A DNA stretch of 41,842 nt from Termitomyces sp. T153 (lineage: Eukaryota > Basidiomycota > Agaricomycetes > Agaricales > Lyophyllaceae), in assembly GCA_018296165.2 (NCBI GenBank), contig JACKQL020000218.1:1-41842 (forward strand). Direction: 5' to 3'. Both the position numbers and the translations under genes were made by a program. Below are positions 31,666 to 41,842 of the stretch, piece after piece. Every line of letters begins with the position of its first letter. The first letter of the stretch is position 1. The notes beneath the pieces were generated by a model. It saw only the letters and a list, made by a program, of their open reading frames with translations. It was not told the origin of the DNA and ran no database searches.

Positions 31666-32325
31666 ATGTCTGCATATAACTCCATATACAACCTAGCCAG
31701 CTACCTAACCAATATCTATGATTGGCTGGCCCCTGAAAATCCATATGCCCCATTCTACCTAGGCCCCTTTATGGATCAGTATGTCCCCAACCATTGGACT
31801 CCTGACCCCAACCAGGCATTCTACACTCTCTTCATCAGCCAGAGAATACCCTCAGGCTGGTGCTGCTCTCCAGCATTCCTCACCAATGGCAACTACCCCC
31901 ACATGTACTCCAGAGGATTCTCTGCAGCACCCCCCAACCTCATCTACCTCCCACCTGCTCACTACTATGCATACCCAGCTCCCACTGCAGCCCCAGCCCC
32001 TCCAGAGCACCCCAATAATTATTTACTCTTAATTGCCATTTCCCACTCAAACCCCTCCCTTCCTCAGACAGCAACAGGTCAAAGCCTATGTTCACCAGCA
32101 TGACAAAGTCCTCTGCTCCCTCCACCTCTCTCCTGCAGAGTTTGCAAGGCATGCCAGCACCCTTCTTGTCAATCTAGGCTACCCTTATACTCCCACAACT
32201 CCAGAGGTTTGGGCAGATTGGCTTCTCAACTTCCACAAACATCACCTGCAGGGAAACCTCCCCAAAACCATACAAGGCACCCTGGAAATCAATGCCAACC
32301 TGTGGTGTGGGGATCCCCCAAGGTA
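31666..32325 (+). pseudogene. D gag, N-terminal part (plus copy, truncated)
   Basis: ATG at 31666 (MSAYNSIYNLASYLTNIYDW), then a Pro/Tyr-rich region (GPFMDQYVPNHWTPDPN). Later segments read FARHASTLLVNLGYPYTPTT and GTLEINANLW. The frame stops matching the minus copy at ~32310, where inverted D pol sequence begins. At least one frameshift (near 32030). Equivalent region in the inverted copy: 36800-37445. Confidence 0.8.
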
Positions 32326-32335
32326 GGCCCACCAC

Positions 32336-33765
32336 TAACAAAAGGCTTTGACAATTATGAGGAGTTCCTTGTTGTAGATGTCATAGTTGAGCTCCATGGG
32401 GATCATTGAATGGGTGTAGAAGGTGACAGGGTGGAGGTCCTTGCCTCCAGAGTCTGGCTGGGAGAGTATTCCAGTGATAGCATAGTCAGAGGCATTGCAT
32501 TTGAGCACAATTGGCAGGGAGGAGTCAAAATGGCAGAGAACCAGGGCAGAGGTGAAGGCCTTTTTGAGGAGGAGGAATACACTCTGGCATTTGCTGTCCC
32601 AGTCCCACAGGATGTCTTTCTGCATAAGTCAGTTGAGGAGTTTAGTGATTCCAGAGTAATTGTCAATGAATTGGTAATAGAAGTTAGCAAAACCCAGGAA
32701 CAACTGTACTTCTTTGACATTCCATAGCAGGGGCCAATTGAGTATAGCTTCAACCTTAATGGGGTCCATGCACACACCATCAGGAGTAATGATGACTCCA
32801 AGGTATTCAACTTCCATCTTGTGGAAGGAGCATTTTTTGAGTTTGGCATGGAGATGGTACTCTTGGAGTCATTTTAAGATGTGGTGGATGTGCTCCGGGT
32901 GCTCCTCCAGTGAATTCAAGTAGATCAGTATGTTGTCCAGGTACACAATAATGAAAATGTTGTTCATATTGTGGAAGATGTCATTCATGAAGTACTGGAA
33001 AGTAGCAGGGGAGTTAGTCATTCTGAAGGGCATTACAAGGTACTCAAAAAGGCTGTAGTGGGTGGGAAAGGCATCTTCCATTCATGTCCCAGGACAATCC
33101 AGACATTGTTGTAGCCAGAGCAGAGGTCTATCTTTGTGTAGATCTTGGCACTGCAGAGGTAGTCAACAAAATCTCTAACCATGATCTCTAACCATGGGGA
33201 GTGGATACCAGTTCTTTTTGGTGACTTTGTTGAGTCCCCAATAATCCACACAGAGTTGGAGTAATCCATTCTTCTTCTTAGCAAACAAGACAGGAGCACC
33301 AGTGGCAGAGATTGATGGGCATATGAAGCCCTTGCCAAGCATGTTGTCAAGGTACTCCTTCAGGGCCCCAAGCTCAATCTTGGACATGTTGTAGATCTTG
33401 CCAAACAGGGGCAAGGTGCCTTCTTTGAGGTCAATCTTGTGGTTGTAGGAGCAGTGCAGGGGAAGTTCTTTAGCACTCCTTTCAGAAAACATGTCAGCAA
33501 ATTCATGATACTCCAGGGGAACTACTTCAGATAGGATCTGTTCCTCCATTTTGCACTCTGGCACAGTGGTTTCTGCACAGAAGTGCTCCTCTAGTAGGGC
33601 TGGCATAATATGTAACTGGAAGGCAGGGGTGCCATCTTGGAGGATGCATGCAAAGGAGATGGTGCCAATGATTTTAATGTCAAGGTTTCCAGAATTGATG
33701 GGGGTGGATAACAGAGTGGTAGCAGTCAAGTCTGGAGTGGTGGCAGGGTTGGTCAGAGGGATCAA
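32336..33765 (-). pseudogene. D reverse transcriptase and RNaseH (minus copy, truncated)
   Basis: Read leftward from 33765: PR-RT linker, RT fingers/palm ([20 protein letters not shown] ~33270, [14 protein letters not shown]), MPFRMTNSPATFQ (~33020) and the catalytic box as YLDN (~32935; second Asp lost by a G-to-A change). Then thumb/connection (VEYLGVIITPDGV, VQLFLGFANFY) and RNaseH (CNASDYAITGILSQ, DIYNKELLIIVKAF), ending abruptly at ~32336. Integrase, chromodomain and 3' LTR are missing. A 13-bp tandem duplication at 33171-33196 causes a frameshift. Stops elsewhere. Confidence 0.88.
33171..33196. repeat. 13-bp tandem duplication in D RT
   Basis: ATCTCTAACCATG occurs twice in direct succession. 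It adds 13 bp and so shifts the RT frame, accounting for the frame change seen between 33175 and 33350. Confidence 0.9.
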
Positions 33766-33828
33766 GCATTGCTGGTTGGAGTACCATGGGCCTTTGTATT
33801 GATTCCAAGGTATGTTGGGGGGCAGCCA

Positions 33829-34869
33829 TCATAATCTGATCAAGAGTGACTGAGGCAGGGTTGTGTTTTCTTCACTTTCTGGGTTGCTGTTGGAGGTTGA
33901 GGGGCTTTGACTTGCTCTAGAGGTGTTGGCACTGGGGTTAGAGATGTTGGAGCCTGAGACAGACTGGAGGCAGAGGGGGATGGTAGCCACTAGACTTGCT
34001 TCTGGGCTAGGAAATTGAATGGTGAGGTTCTTCCAGTCAATGTCAGAGTTGACATCTTGCAGCCATGGGAGTCTGAGCATGATTGGGGTCAATGGAAGGA
34101 GTTGGGTGACAAGGAGCCAGGCCTGGAACTGCAGATCATTGTTGAGGGTGAGAGTGTTGTCATGGTATTGAGTGATCCCTGTAGTGGCAGGGCTTCCATC
34201 AAAGAGTTGAAGCTCAAGAGGTTTGCTGAGGTTATTGCATTGGAGGTTGAGTTTACTGCTGATAAAGATAGTGGAGGTGCTGCTGTTGACAAGGGTGGGG
34301 AGTACCTTGGGCAAGCCATTGAGTCAGACATTGATGACAAATGACCACATGGACCTAGAGCAGAGCTGTGGTGGAGTCTGGAGATGGCCAATCATGGTCT
34401 TGGAGTTCTTAGAGGAGGGTGAGACATTGAAGGGCACTAGCCTGGAGTTGGTGGGATTGTCCCAGTCAAGGTGGAGGGTGAGGCTGGGCCAGTCAATGCA
34501 GGAGTTGGTAGAGCAGAGCCAGGAGAAGCCTAAGACAATGGGGGCAGAGGGGTGTAGTTTTGTGACAAGTAGCCAGAGTTCTTGTTGTTGTTCATTGGTA
34601 AAGGTCATGGTCATTTCTAGGCAGTGTGTGATATCTCTGGCAGGAGTGGGGTCACTATTGAAGAGCTTGAGGAGGATCAGAGTGGGGAGGCATTGGAGAT
34701 GGTGGGGAGTGAGTGCCACCAGGGATTCATTGATGAAGTTATCTGTGGTGCTGCTGTTGACTAGTGTGGGAATGGAGTGGTCAGAGAAGGAGAGAGTAGT
34801 GTGGAGGAGAAGGGTGATGGAGGAGTGGAAGGGGAGGTGTGCTGGGAGGTTGTCCATGGCAAGTACCAT
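33829..34869 (-). pseudogene. D tandem retropepsin domains (two copies)
   Basis: Two consecutive domains in one frame, each with the plan: active-site strand VNSST, FI, LFD/LFN strand, WLLVT[KQ]L.P..PI.L, W, and IDW..LT. Domain 1 is about 34810-34400, domain 2 about 34310-33990. A Ser/Thr-rich segment follows domain 2. The catalytic triplet D-S/T-G reads N-S-S in both. The same 15 nt (34747-34761 and 34276-34290) encode V-N-S-S-T twice. Retropepsins act as dimers of such a domain; two linked copies could act as a fused dimer. The sequence is decayed, so activity is not expected. Confidence 0.8.
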
Positions 34870-34919
34870 TGTGCACAGAAGTGTGGCTGGGGTGGAGAAG
34901 ATGTCAGGGTCTGGTCCAT

Positions 34920-37445
34920 AGTCTAGTGCATCTTCAAGGCCTAAACTGCCAACTCATTTTCCATAAACTGATAATCACAGTCTTCTCTGTCAATTGTCCA
35001 CATGGCACATCCCATCACCTGTTGTTTAGGACAACTGCAAATAAAGTGTCCCTGCTCACCACATAGGATGCATGCACCTTCTTTTTGTCCTTTCTCCTGA
35101 GTTTTCTCTGGTATGTTGATCCATGGCCTATCCCAAACCTTGTTTGTGCATAGGGCTTCTTGGTTGTCCATAGAGTGTGGAATGTTGTTGTAGTTGTTGG
35201 GGTCAGCATCCTGGGGTTCCAAGGCCTCCTGGAGGTTGGCAGCGTTGAGCTGGGCAGGGGGGTGCTGTCCCAGAGGTCAATTGGCACTGGAAGGTTCTTG
35301 GCATGGAGGGAAATGGGGCACAGAGTTAACAGGGTTGGCAGGAATCAAGGGTTGAGTGCTGTTGGTTGCTCCACCCTGCCAGTTGGTGTTGCTGGAGGTG
35401 TTTTACAAAGTCCAGAGTGCTATGTTCTTGCTCTGGTCTTCCCAGTAACATTGGTTGACCTGAGTAACAAGTGCGTTGTACCTGTTGTAGGTGGTTTGCT
35501 TGGGCACAATGCAGAGGCCATCCTTGAACCATTGAGGCAGGGCACAACAGAGGGTGAAGTAGAGGCCATTGTAGTTCCACCCAGTTTTGTAGGCTTCCTG
35601 CTCAAATCATACAATGAAGGTAATGAAACATTTGTTGTTGTGCATCCAGAGGTTGAAGAGGTTTTCCTCCACCTCCACTATGGTATCAAAGATGCCAAAC
35701 TTACTTGAGAATTCCTGGGTGAAAGCAAGCTAATTGGAGAGCATGGAGTTGTTGGGATTGAACCAGAGTAGCATAGTGTAATGATCAAAGGCAATCCCCT
35801 GCAAATATGATGCAGTGAAGGCTACTTGTGAGCTTTCAAGCTGGAAGGTAATGGGCTTAGCTTGGAACATCATTAGACACTGGATTAGAAAGATGCACCA
35901 CTTCCAGGGATTGCAACTAGTGAAGAGTTCTTGTTTTTAAATGTCAAGTTTTCCTTTCCAAGCTAATGCATTGTGAGTGTTGTTCTGGGTGTTTTGGGTT
36001 CAGGGCAGGGATCCAGCATTGTAGTAGTAGTAGTAGTTGTTTCCATTGCCATGCTGGGAGAAGTTGTCCATAGCCAGGCCCCATCCTCCAGGTAGTCCAC
36101 CATTAGGAGGTCTGCTACCAAGAGGCTGCCTGCATTACCTGGGGGAGGCCCAGGGGCCCATCAATGGGGAGGGGGTCCTCCAGGGGTGGAGGTCCAAAGT
36201 AATTGGTGTTGGTGGGAGAGTTGGGCATTGGAACAGGTGAGGGGCAAGGAGAATTAGCAGAAAAAGGGGGTTGGGGTGCCCCAGGGCTTGTGGGCTGTCT
36301 TGGAGGGGCTGCAAGATTCTGGCATAGTGGAGGCATGTTGGTACAGGGGGCACAGAGATTAAAATGGGAGGGTCTGTTTCATGGAGGGCCATTGCACAGA
36401 GTGGGCTTGTCAGTGGAATTACCAGGCTTGTTGATGTAGAAGAGAGTCTGGTTGTTGTTGTCAATGTGTGGGGGTGGCCATTGCATATGGGGTTTGGGGA
36501 TGGTGGGCTGATTCCAGGTATGGAAGGCACTGGGGACAGAGTTGGCCTGGGGGCAAGTGGAGAGGGCCAAAGTGTGGGCAGCAGGTTGGTCAAACAATTC
36601 CCCCATGGAGTTGAGGTTCCTCAAGATGCTGGAGGCCATGTTGAGTTCTTCCTGCTGGCAGAAAATGGGAGGTAGAGCTTTGCTATGTGTCCCCACAGAT
36701 TCCTTGCATTGCATTTGGAAGGAGCAGGAAGGGTCCAGAGGGTCTTTGAATGGGCAGGGGTTTGGACTAGTGTGGATTTCCTTGACCAATGTGTGGAGCT
36801 CATTCCATAAGTTAGCATCAATGCCCAGAGTGCCTTGCATTGTTTCTGGGAGATTTCCTTGCAGATAGCATTTGTGGAAGTTGAGGAGTCAATCTACCCA
36901 AACTTCCAGAGTTGCTGGAGTGTTGGAGTAGCTCAAGTTGATGAGGAGGGTATGAGCATGTCTTGCAAATTCTGCAGAAGAGAGGTGGAGGAAATGGAGG
37001 ACTTCATTGCACTGTTGGACATAGGCTTTGACCTTTTGCTGTCTGGGAGAAGTGGAAATTTGAGCAGAGAATGGCAGATGAGGAGAAGAATAATTATCTG
37101 AGTGCTTCAGAGAGGCTGGAGCTGCAGCGGAAACTGGGTACACATAGTAGTGGGCAGGGGGAAAGTAGGCGGGGTTAGAGAGCACTGTGGAGTATCCTCC
37201 AGGGTAGATGCAGGGGTTGCTGCCATTGGCAGGAAATGCTAGAGAGCAGTGCCAGCCTGGGGGAATTTCTTGGCTGATAGAGAGGGCATAGAATGCAGGT
37301 TGGGGTCAGGAGTTCAGTGGCAGGGGACATACTGATCCACAGGGGGGCCTGGGTAGAATGGGGTGTATGGGTTTTCAGGGGCCAGCCAACTGTAGATGTT
37401 GGTTAGGTAGCCAGCAGAGTTGTATGCAGGATTATACACAGACAT
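34920..37445 (-). pseudogene. D gag (minus copy)
   Basis: Start ATG at 37443-37445 (MSVYNPAYNSAGYLTNIYSW), matching the plus copy. A long Pro-rich region with a capsid-like segment follows (FARHAHTLLINLSYSNTPAT ~36940, GTLGIDANLW ~36830, LNMASSILRNLNSMGELFD ~36620). The C-terminus has one CCHC knuckle CILCGEQGHFICSC (~35050-35090), then CAMWTIDREDC and stop near 34940. Frameshifts split the frame near 37200-37310 and 35230. Function: particle protein and RNA binding. Confidence 0.82.
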
Positions 37446-37477
37446 TGAGAACAGAGTAAGGGGGATTCTTGATATTA

Positions 37478-39471
37478 TATCAGGTTCTGCTGACAATGGG
37501 GGCTCAGCTATACTAGCAAATCCTTACTAGGCAGATGCAATGTCCTGCGCTTATAACCTAGTGCTTCAGAGTTGGCACAGAGTGGAGAGACTTGCAAGAA
37601 GAAGCTGGGGGGAGTGGTCTGAGCAAGTCTGAAGTGGTTTGAGCAAGTTTAAGACCAAGTATATTAATGTTGGGCTTGGATGGGCATCAGAAACAAGTTT
37701 GTAAGCACATAAATAGATTGCAGGTCAGACAGAGGCTTTGCTAGTGATGGGAGCAGAGCCAGAGTTTGATGGGTGATCATTTCAAACTTGATGAGTTCCA
37801 GGGCCAAGTGAAGAGCAAGGTTTGGAGCTGTCATAAGAATGTTTGGAGTTTATAGCATGTGTGTAGAGTTTGTACTGATGTTGGAGTTGGAAGGAACTTG
37901 AAGAGACAAAGGAAATATAGACAGTTGAGATGAGATAGAGTTGAGGCAAGATGAGACAGAGAAAAGAAATAGATTTGAGACTAGAAATAGAAACAGAGAT
38001 AGAACAATATCTAAGACACAAGTAACCAGTTAATGCAAGTAATATCAAGACTAAAGTATGAGGATGATGATGATGATGAAACATTTTTATTTATCTTAAA
38101 GGCCTATTTTACACATGACCTTCGTGTCCTAAGCCCTGCAGTACATAGCGAGGGTGGTAATTACGGACACTCCGACTAGTTCTCCAGCCCGATCCCTTTT
38201 CAGCTGATGCCGGTTACGCCTCATAGCCACTTTACTACAATTTGACTTTGTCGGAGTTCATACTACTTCCCACCATAAGTCCTACTTCCATCTGCCGTTT
38301 AACGTGCTGTCCCAATTTCTAAACCCAGCTGTACTCAGCAATGCTTGGTCAGAGTTGAGGGTGTAGGGTGTGAACCTGTTTCGGCCCGCTCAAGCCTTCC
38401 TCGTATCAACTCACGACCCAGGATGGTCATGACTCCACCCTCCCCATGCCCAGACGCTACTTTTGGAAGAATGATCCCAAGATTTGGAACCCGCGACGGA
38501 ATAGCCCAGTGAGCCACCATGTGACAGACATGCCGCACCTTTCGGCTGGGCACCCAATCAAACCGGCAACCTCAGCTTTAAACCACACCAGACCATCCGA
38601 TGGACCACACAGTACTTTGGCAGCCTGATCGAACTATTGACTCCTATCCTCACGCCTACCCGTGCCACGACCTGCTTGGTCAGCAAAGGCCTAGACCCTC
38701 TCCCAAATCCATCGCACCGGGGAAACTTTCTCTTTTTTCTGATCTGTCACGAGCGTGGTGGTCACAATGCCTCTTGGAACCACGTGTTGATTGGTCGGTC
38801 CCGGTCGGCCTGCACAACAAAGCCTGCCTAATTGAACACGTGTGGGCGGTGGCTTCCTGGCGGCGTTGAAATAACCCACGTGGTGTCTAAGGTGTTTTCC
38901 ACACAGGCGCACTCAGCCAGAGTCGAAACCCCGACCTTGCACTCGCAGATCATGTGACCCGCTTTGGGACGCAATGGTGCCAGCTGAGCCACCGCGCCCC
39001 TTCTAAAGTATGAGGAGCTACTCTACAACTCATATACTAACTACTGGATAGCTCCAGAGGATGGTGGGCATGGCAGTGGGACTCAACAGAGCTGCACAGT
39101 GTTGACAGGTGTTGGATATGATCAAGGGGCGGGCTGCAGTGATATTCTAATGAGATCAGCTGAAGACATGGGCTGTTCAGGGTTGTCATGGTGCTTTGGA
39201 GCAGGTCAGAGAACCAGAGTAGGGGGGGTTGGAGGCATATGATGGTGTCAGGAACAGTAGAGGAGGGTTTTCAGAACTCAGGAGAAGTGTCAATGACTGC
39301 AGAGAAGGTGTCAGAGTTGGCTAGGAGATTGTTAGGGTTTGCCAGGGAAGTGTTAGAGTTACCTAGAGTGGGCATGAAGAGTTGGGGAAGTTGTGTGGGG
39401 TATTGGGAAGGACTCTGGGGGAATGAGAGGGCTGAGAGTGATGGCAGAGGTCTGAGGAGCAGGTTATGACA
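37478..39471 (-). mobile_element. Family D 5' LTR of the minus copy (D4), split by a SINE
   Basis: Minus-strand start TGTCATAACCTGCTCC at 39471 and end AACCTGATA at 37478. Removing the SINE-like insertion (38065-39002 plus one 14-bp duplication) leaves ~1.04 kb, equal to other D LTRs. The SINE landed between the TATA-like AGTATATGAG and AGTCTTGATATTA, that is, right in the promoter. CpG-depleted outside the insertion. Confidence 0.9.
38065..39002 (-). mobile_element. SINE-like retroposon, copy 2 (CpG-rich)
   Basis: 938 bp bounded by a 14-bp duplication CTAAAGTATGAGGA (38051-38064 and 39003-39016). Minus-strand head GGGGCGCGGTGGCTCAGCTGG, with the A box at 38991-38980 and the B-box-like GGTTTCGACTC at ~38930-38919. 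The tail is A-rich followed by (CATC)n. The body is collinear with copy 1 (27865-28710) but keeps CpGs that are TpG/CpA there, so it inserted more recently. The length is unusual for a SINE. The 3' part may derive from a partner LINE; I cannot identify it. Confidence 0.88.
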
Positions 39472-39582
39472 AACACCAGATGATGGAATGTGCCATATGG
39501 ACCATTGATAGGAAAGACTGCAACTACTAGCTTATAGAAAATGAGTTAGCAGTTTAGGTCTCAAAGATGCACTAGACTGTGG
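39472..39582 (+). pseudogene. D gag 3'-end fragment (plus sense)
   Basis: Sequence equal to the zinc-knuckle end of D gag in plus orientation: ATGGAATGTGCCATATGGAC, GAAAATGAGTTAGCAGTTTAG, GATGCACTAGACT. Compare the reverse complement of 34915-35025. It directly abuts the outer end of the minus copy's LTR, so the minus D element appears to lie inside the remains of the plus D element that starts at 30583. Confidence 0.75.
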
Positions 39583-40170
39583 TGATGAGCCCCAGTTATC
39601 GCTGAGCACCATTTTTGGCATTCTTTTGGCATTGCGGACTTAGCGGCAGCTGACTACTTTGTATTTGACACAAGTCACAACACTCAGCACATGGGACCAA
39701 GCCCAAGGGTTGGACCAAAGCACAAGACCCTAGTGACCACGAGACTTATCGAGCATGAGAAATATCACGTGGAGTCTAGAGCTTGGGCCTAGATCATCAA
39801 GGCCTAGACCCCCTAGCGACGATTATTAGTGACCCTAGCGATCCTGGTGAACAAGACGACGTTCTTCTACCATATATGGACAAATTATCAGATGCATACC
39901 TTTTTACTATCATTTTGTTTGCTGAGCTTACCAACATACTTGAATGGCATCTACACTTCAGGTGTTAACATCAGACTCTTTTCTTGTTTTGGTTTTTGTT
40001 AGCAATTAAGCATTGCCAAGACTTCGCCTAGGATTTTTCATTTAGTTACAGACTGACACCTTGTATGCACCATAAGCACAGTGACAGATGCCATTGCTTG
40101 TAGTATTTATTTGTTTACTTTCACATACTATACTTCAAAACGTATAAATACTGATTGTACATAGACACTA
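39583..40170 (+). mobile_element. Possible LTR of another element (E), left part
   Basis: Starts TGATGAGCCCCAG at the point where D gag similarity stops. It holds moderately CpG-rich repeats (CTAGCGACG, CCCTAGCGATCC), a long T-rich stretch and a TATA-like GTATAAATACTG at 40142. After the D5 solo LTR it would continue at 41330 and might end near ...GAGATTACA (41427). Only one end lies in view and no partner LTR is present, so this is tentative. Confidence 0.35.
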
Positions 40171-41329
40171 TGTCACGACCTGTTCCCCGAAACCCCGCAC
40201 ATCGTCCATCAACCCCCCGAACCCCCAAAGGGACCCCCAACGCTCCGCCGAACTTCCGCCCATGCTCCGCGCCTACTTCGGCTAACTCCGACGCCTCCCC
40301 GGCTAACTCCGACGGCCCCCTGGCCAACTTCGGTGCCTGCCCTGCAGCCACTGACACTTACCCTGGGCCTCCCGAACCCCGAGAACCACCCCCGCTGTTC
40401 CCGATCTTCGCCACCCATCATCAACTCAACACCCTGGTTCCTCCGACCTATTTTGGAGTATCACGACAACCTCGGGGCAACCCGCGTTCTCCAATGATCC
40501 CATCAACATATCAGCGCAGCACAATCCTCGATCACAACCGACACCTGCCCCCTCCATCGAGCTCCGCCAAGCCCCGCCGCCACAGCCGACATACCCCGAA
40601 GTCCTCTGGTAGTCAGTATATAAGTCATCGAGTAGCTCTTTATACCCTAGTCTTGATAGTGCTTAACGTTACCTATGGTCTGATTGTTTCCTTTTCGTGT
40701 TTTGTGTTTCATGTTTCGTGTCTCATTCTCCTTACTCTCAGTCTCCCAGTCTTATCTCAGTCTCCCGGTCTTATCTCAGTCTCCCGGTCTTATTTTGTCT
40801 CCATTTCGTTATCGTTCTCGTTATTGTTTCGTATCTCCACTCAAATCTACTCTTGCTCCATATCGTCTTGTCCGATGCTGTCTCGGTGACTCCGTCCGAC
40901 CATTGTGCCCAAGTCTTCACTAACCCTAACAACCTCACGAACTCTGCAATTACGATTATGAACCCTGACACTCCTTTACCAGATCCGAACCTCACTCTTT
41001 GCTCGGTCCCAGACTCCATCAGCTCCAAATGATCTCCCATCAAACCCCGGCTCCGTTCCCATTGATCACACAGCCACCTACTCCCTTGCTTCCGTGAATC
41101 TCCTGTACGGCCTTCTGCCTGAACCCCGCCAAGACCGTCTCGTTTCCTCACAATCCGACCCCTCAGGATCTTCCCGGATCTGTCTGGATCACATCCCCCC
41201 AACTACCTGCACAAGCCACCAGGACCCGGAACGCCTTCGAGTGTTTGGTTACCAGTGCAAGGGGATCACGCCCGCCTAGTAAGGACTCGCCCAGTGCAGC
41301 TGAGCCCCCAGGGTCAGCAGAACCTGACA
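40171..41329 (+). mobile_element. Solo LTR, family D, CpG-rich (copy D5)
   Basis: 1,159 bp, TGTCACGACCTGTTCC...AACCTGACA, with a perfect 5-bp duplication CACTA (40166-40170 and 41330-41334). TATATAAG lies at 40617 and AGTCTTGATAG at 40649. A ~16-bp unit (CAGTCTCCCGGTCTTAT) is tandemly repeated near 40738-40800. CpG-rich, thus recent. No protein is encoded; the long open frame here is an accident of composition. Confidence 0.93.
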
Positions 41330-41842
41330 CACTAGATACATACACATACCCATGGAGAAGAGAATAGAGAACCCCCTTCAAAGTCGACTAGCTGCTCTCT
41401 CTCTAAGCCTACCAGGTTGAGATTACACTTTGCCTTTCTTTCCTTTATCCTGTCTTTGACTCCAGTTTAGCAACAAGCCTTCTTGACTTTGACTTTGACT
41501 TAGTTGGGTACCAACTGCAGGTGCCTATTTACATTAATTTGACTTAGCAATGCTAGTGACTTTGGCTAGTAACTAGATCACATTTGTCCCCTAGTTCCCC
41601 TCCTTTCTTTACCATCTTCTCTTTCCCTACTCTTCTCACCACCATTACAATGACCTCAGCTGGCAATAGTGCCTTCTTTCTACTTCACCCCACATCACAA
41701 CTTTTGCTCTAGTTCTCTGGGATGGTTACTGACTTGCCCTCAACTATTAAATTCCTACTGCCAGCTACTCTATCTAGTGACTAGTGTCAGGTCCTCTCTT
41801 TAGGTTTCCTGCACAGCACTAGGCGGCATAGGAGCACATCAG
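41330..41842. other. Unassigned right edge
   Basis: C/T-rich sequence, with TGACTTTGACTTTGACTTAG near 41485. No gene or clear terminus is visible. It may hold the end of the tentative LTR E and its leader. Confidence 0.4.

Noticed and set aside
34223..34921. 232-codon plus-strand frame
   Set aside because: Antisense shadow of the tandem protease region; no homologous features and biased composition.
35160..35708. 182-codon plus-strand frame
   Set aside because: Antisense to D gag, which has a zinc knuckle on the other strand.
40155..40889. 244-codon open frame
   Set aside because: Coincides with solo LTR D5, whose ends and target duplication are exact. Other D LTRs do not keep this frame.
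1..41842. CRISPR array, bacterial operons, Shine-Dalgarno sites
   Set aside because: Spliceosomal introns and gypsy elements show that this is eukaryotic. No regular spacer-repeat array is present.

Overview
The window reads as filamentous-fungal DNA, most likely from an Agaricomycete (mushroom-forming basidiomycete). The grounds are short 48-80 bp GT-AG introns, Ty3/gypsy elements with chromodomain integrases, and lineage-type multicopy proteins, one of them with a JmjC-like fold. No species is claimed. Almost all of the 41.8 kb is a nest of decayed mobile elements. CpG is strongly depleted and replaced by TpG/CpA, so former Arg codons read Cys, Trp, His, Gln or stop. Three islands keep their CpGs: 1481-2479, 38065-39002 and 40171-41329. 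These are the youngest insertions.

Layout. (1) 912-29951 is one plus-strand gypsy element, A1: LTR, gag, protease remnant, integrase, chromodomain, LTR. A CpG-rich solo LTR of family D splits its gag at 1481-2479 (duplication TGTCC). Its integrase is split at 5181/29052 by a 23.9-kb insertion flanked by the duplication CACCA; the reading frame continues across the gap. (2) That insertion is bounded by the LTRs of a minus-strand gypsy element, B. Its 3' end is intact: RT-RNaseH-integrase-chromodomain (9640-11225), a ~1,100-codon extra ORF (6111-9523), a 3' region with hairpins, a polypurine tract and an LTR. (3) Where B's gag should be there is an 11.6-kb gene-bearing block (11226-22815). It holds a minus-strand gene of unknown function (12600-13700) and a large intron-rich plus-strand locus (14497-21763) that ends in a JmjC-like domain. 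Next comes a decayed minus-strand gypsy element, A2 (22816-28965).

(4) 30583-39582 holds two family-D gypsy copies facing tail to tail. On the left are a 5' LTR and gag (plus). On the right is a minus copy with RNaseH, RT, two tandem protease domains, gag and 5' LTR. (5) A CpG-rich solo D LTR lies at 40171-41329 (duplication CACTA), possibly inside another LTR.

Two copies of an 0.85-0.94 kb element (27865-28710 and 38065-39002) look like a long tRNA-derived SINE. Each has a tRNA-like head with A and B boxes, a short-tandem-repeat tail and a 14-bp target duplication. Families A and D both carry a primer-binding site complementary to a stretch inside their own LTR, the arrangement known from self-priming Tf1-type elements. 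Nothing here looks like an intact, working gene. The window is a layered record of insertion, recombination and CpG mutation, with one host-type or mobile JmjC locus trapped inside.
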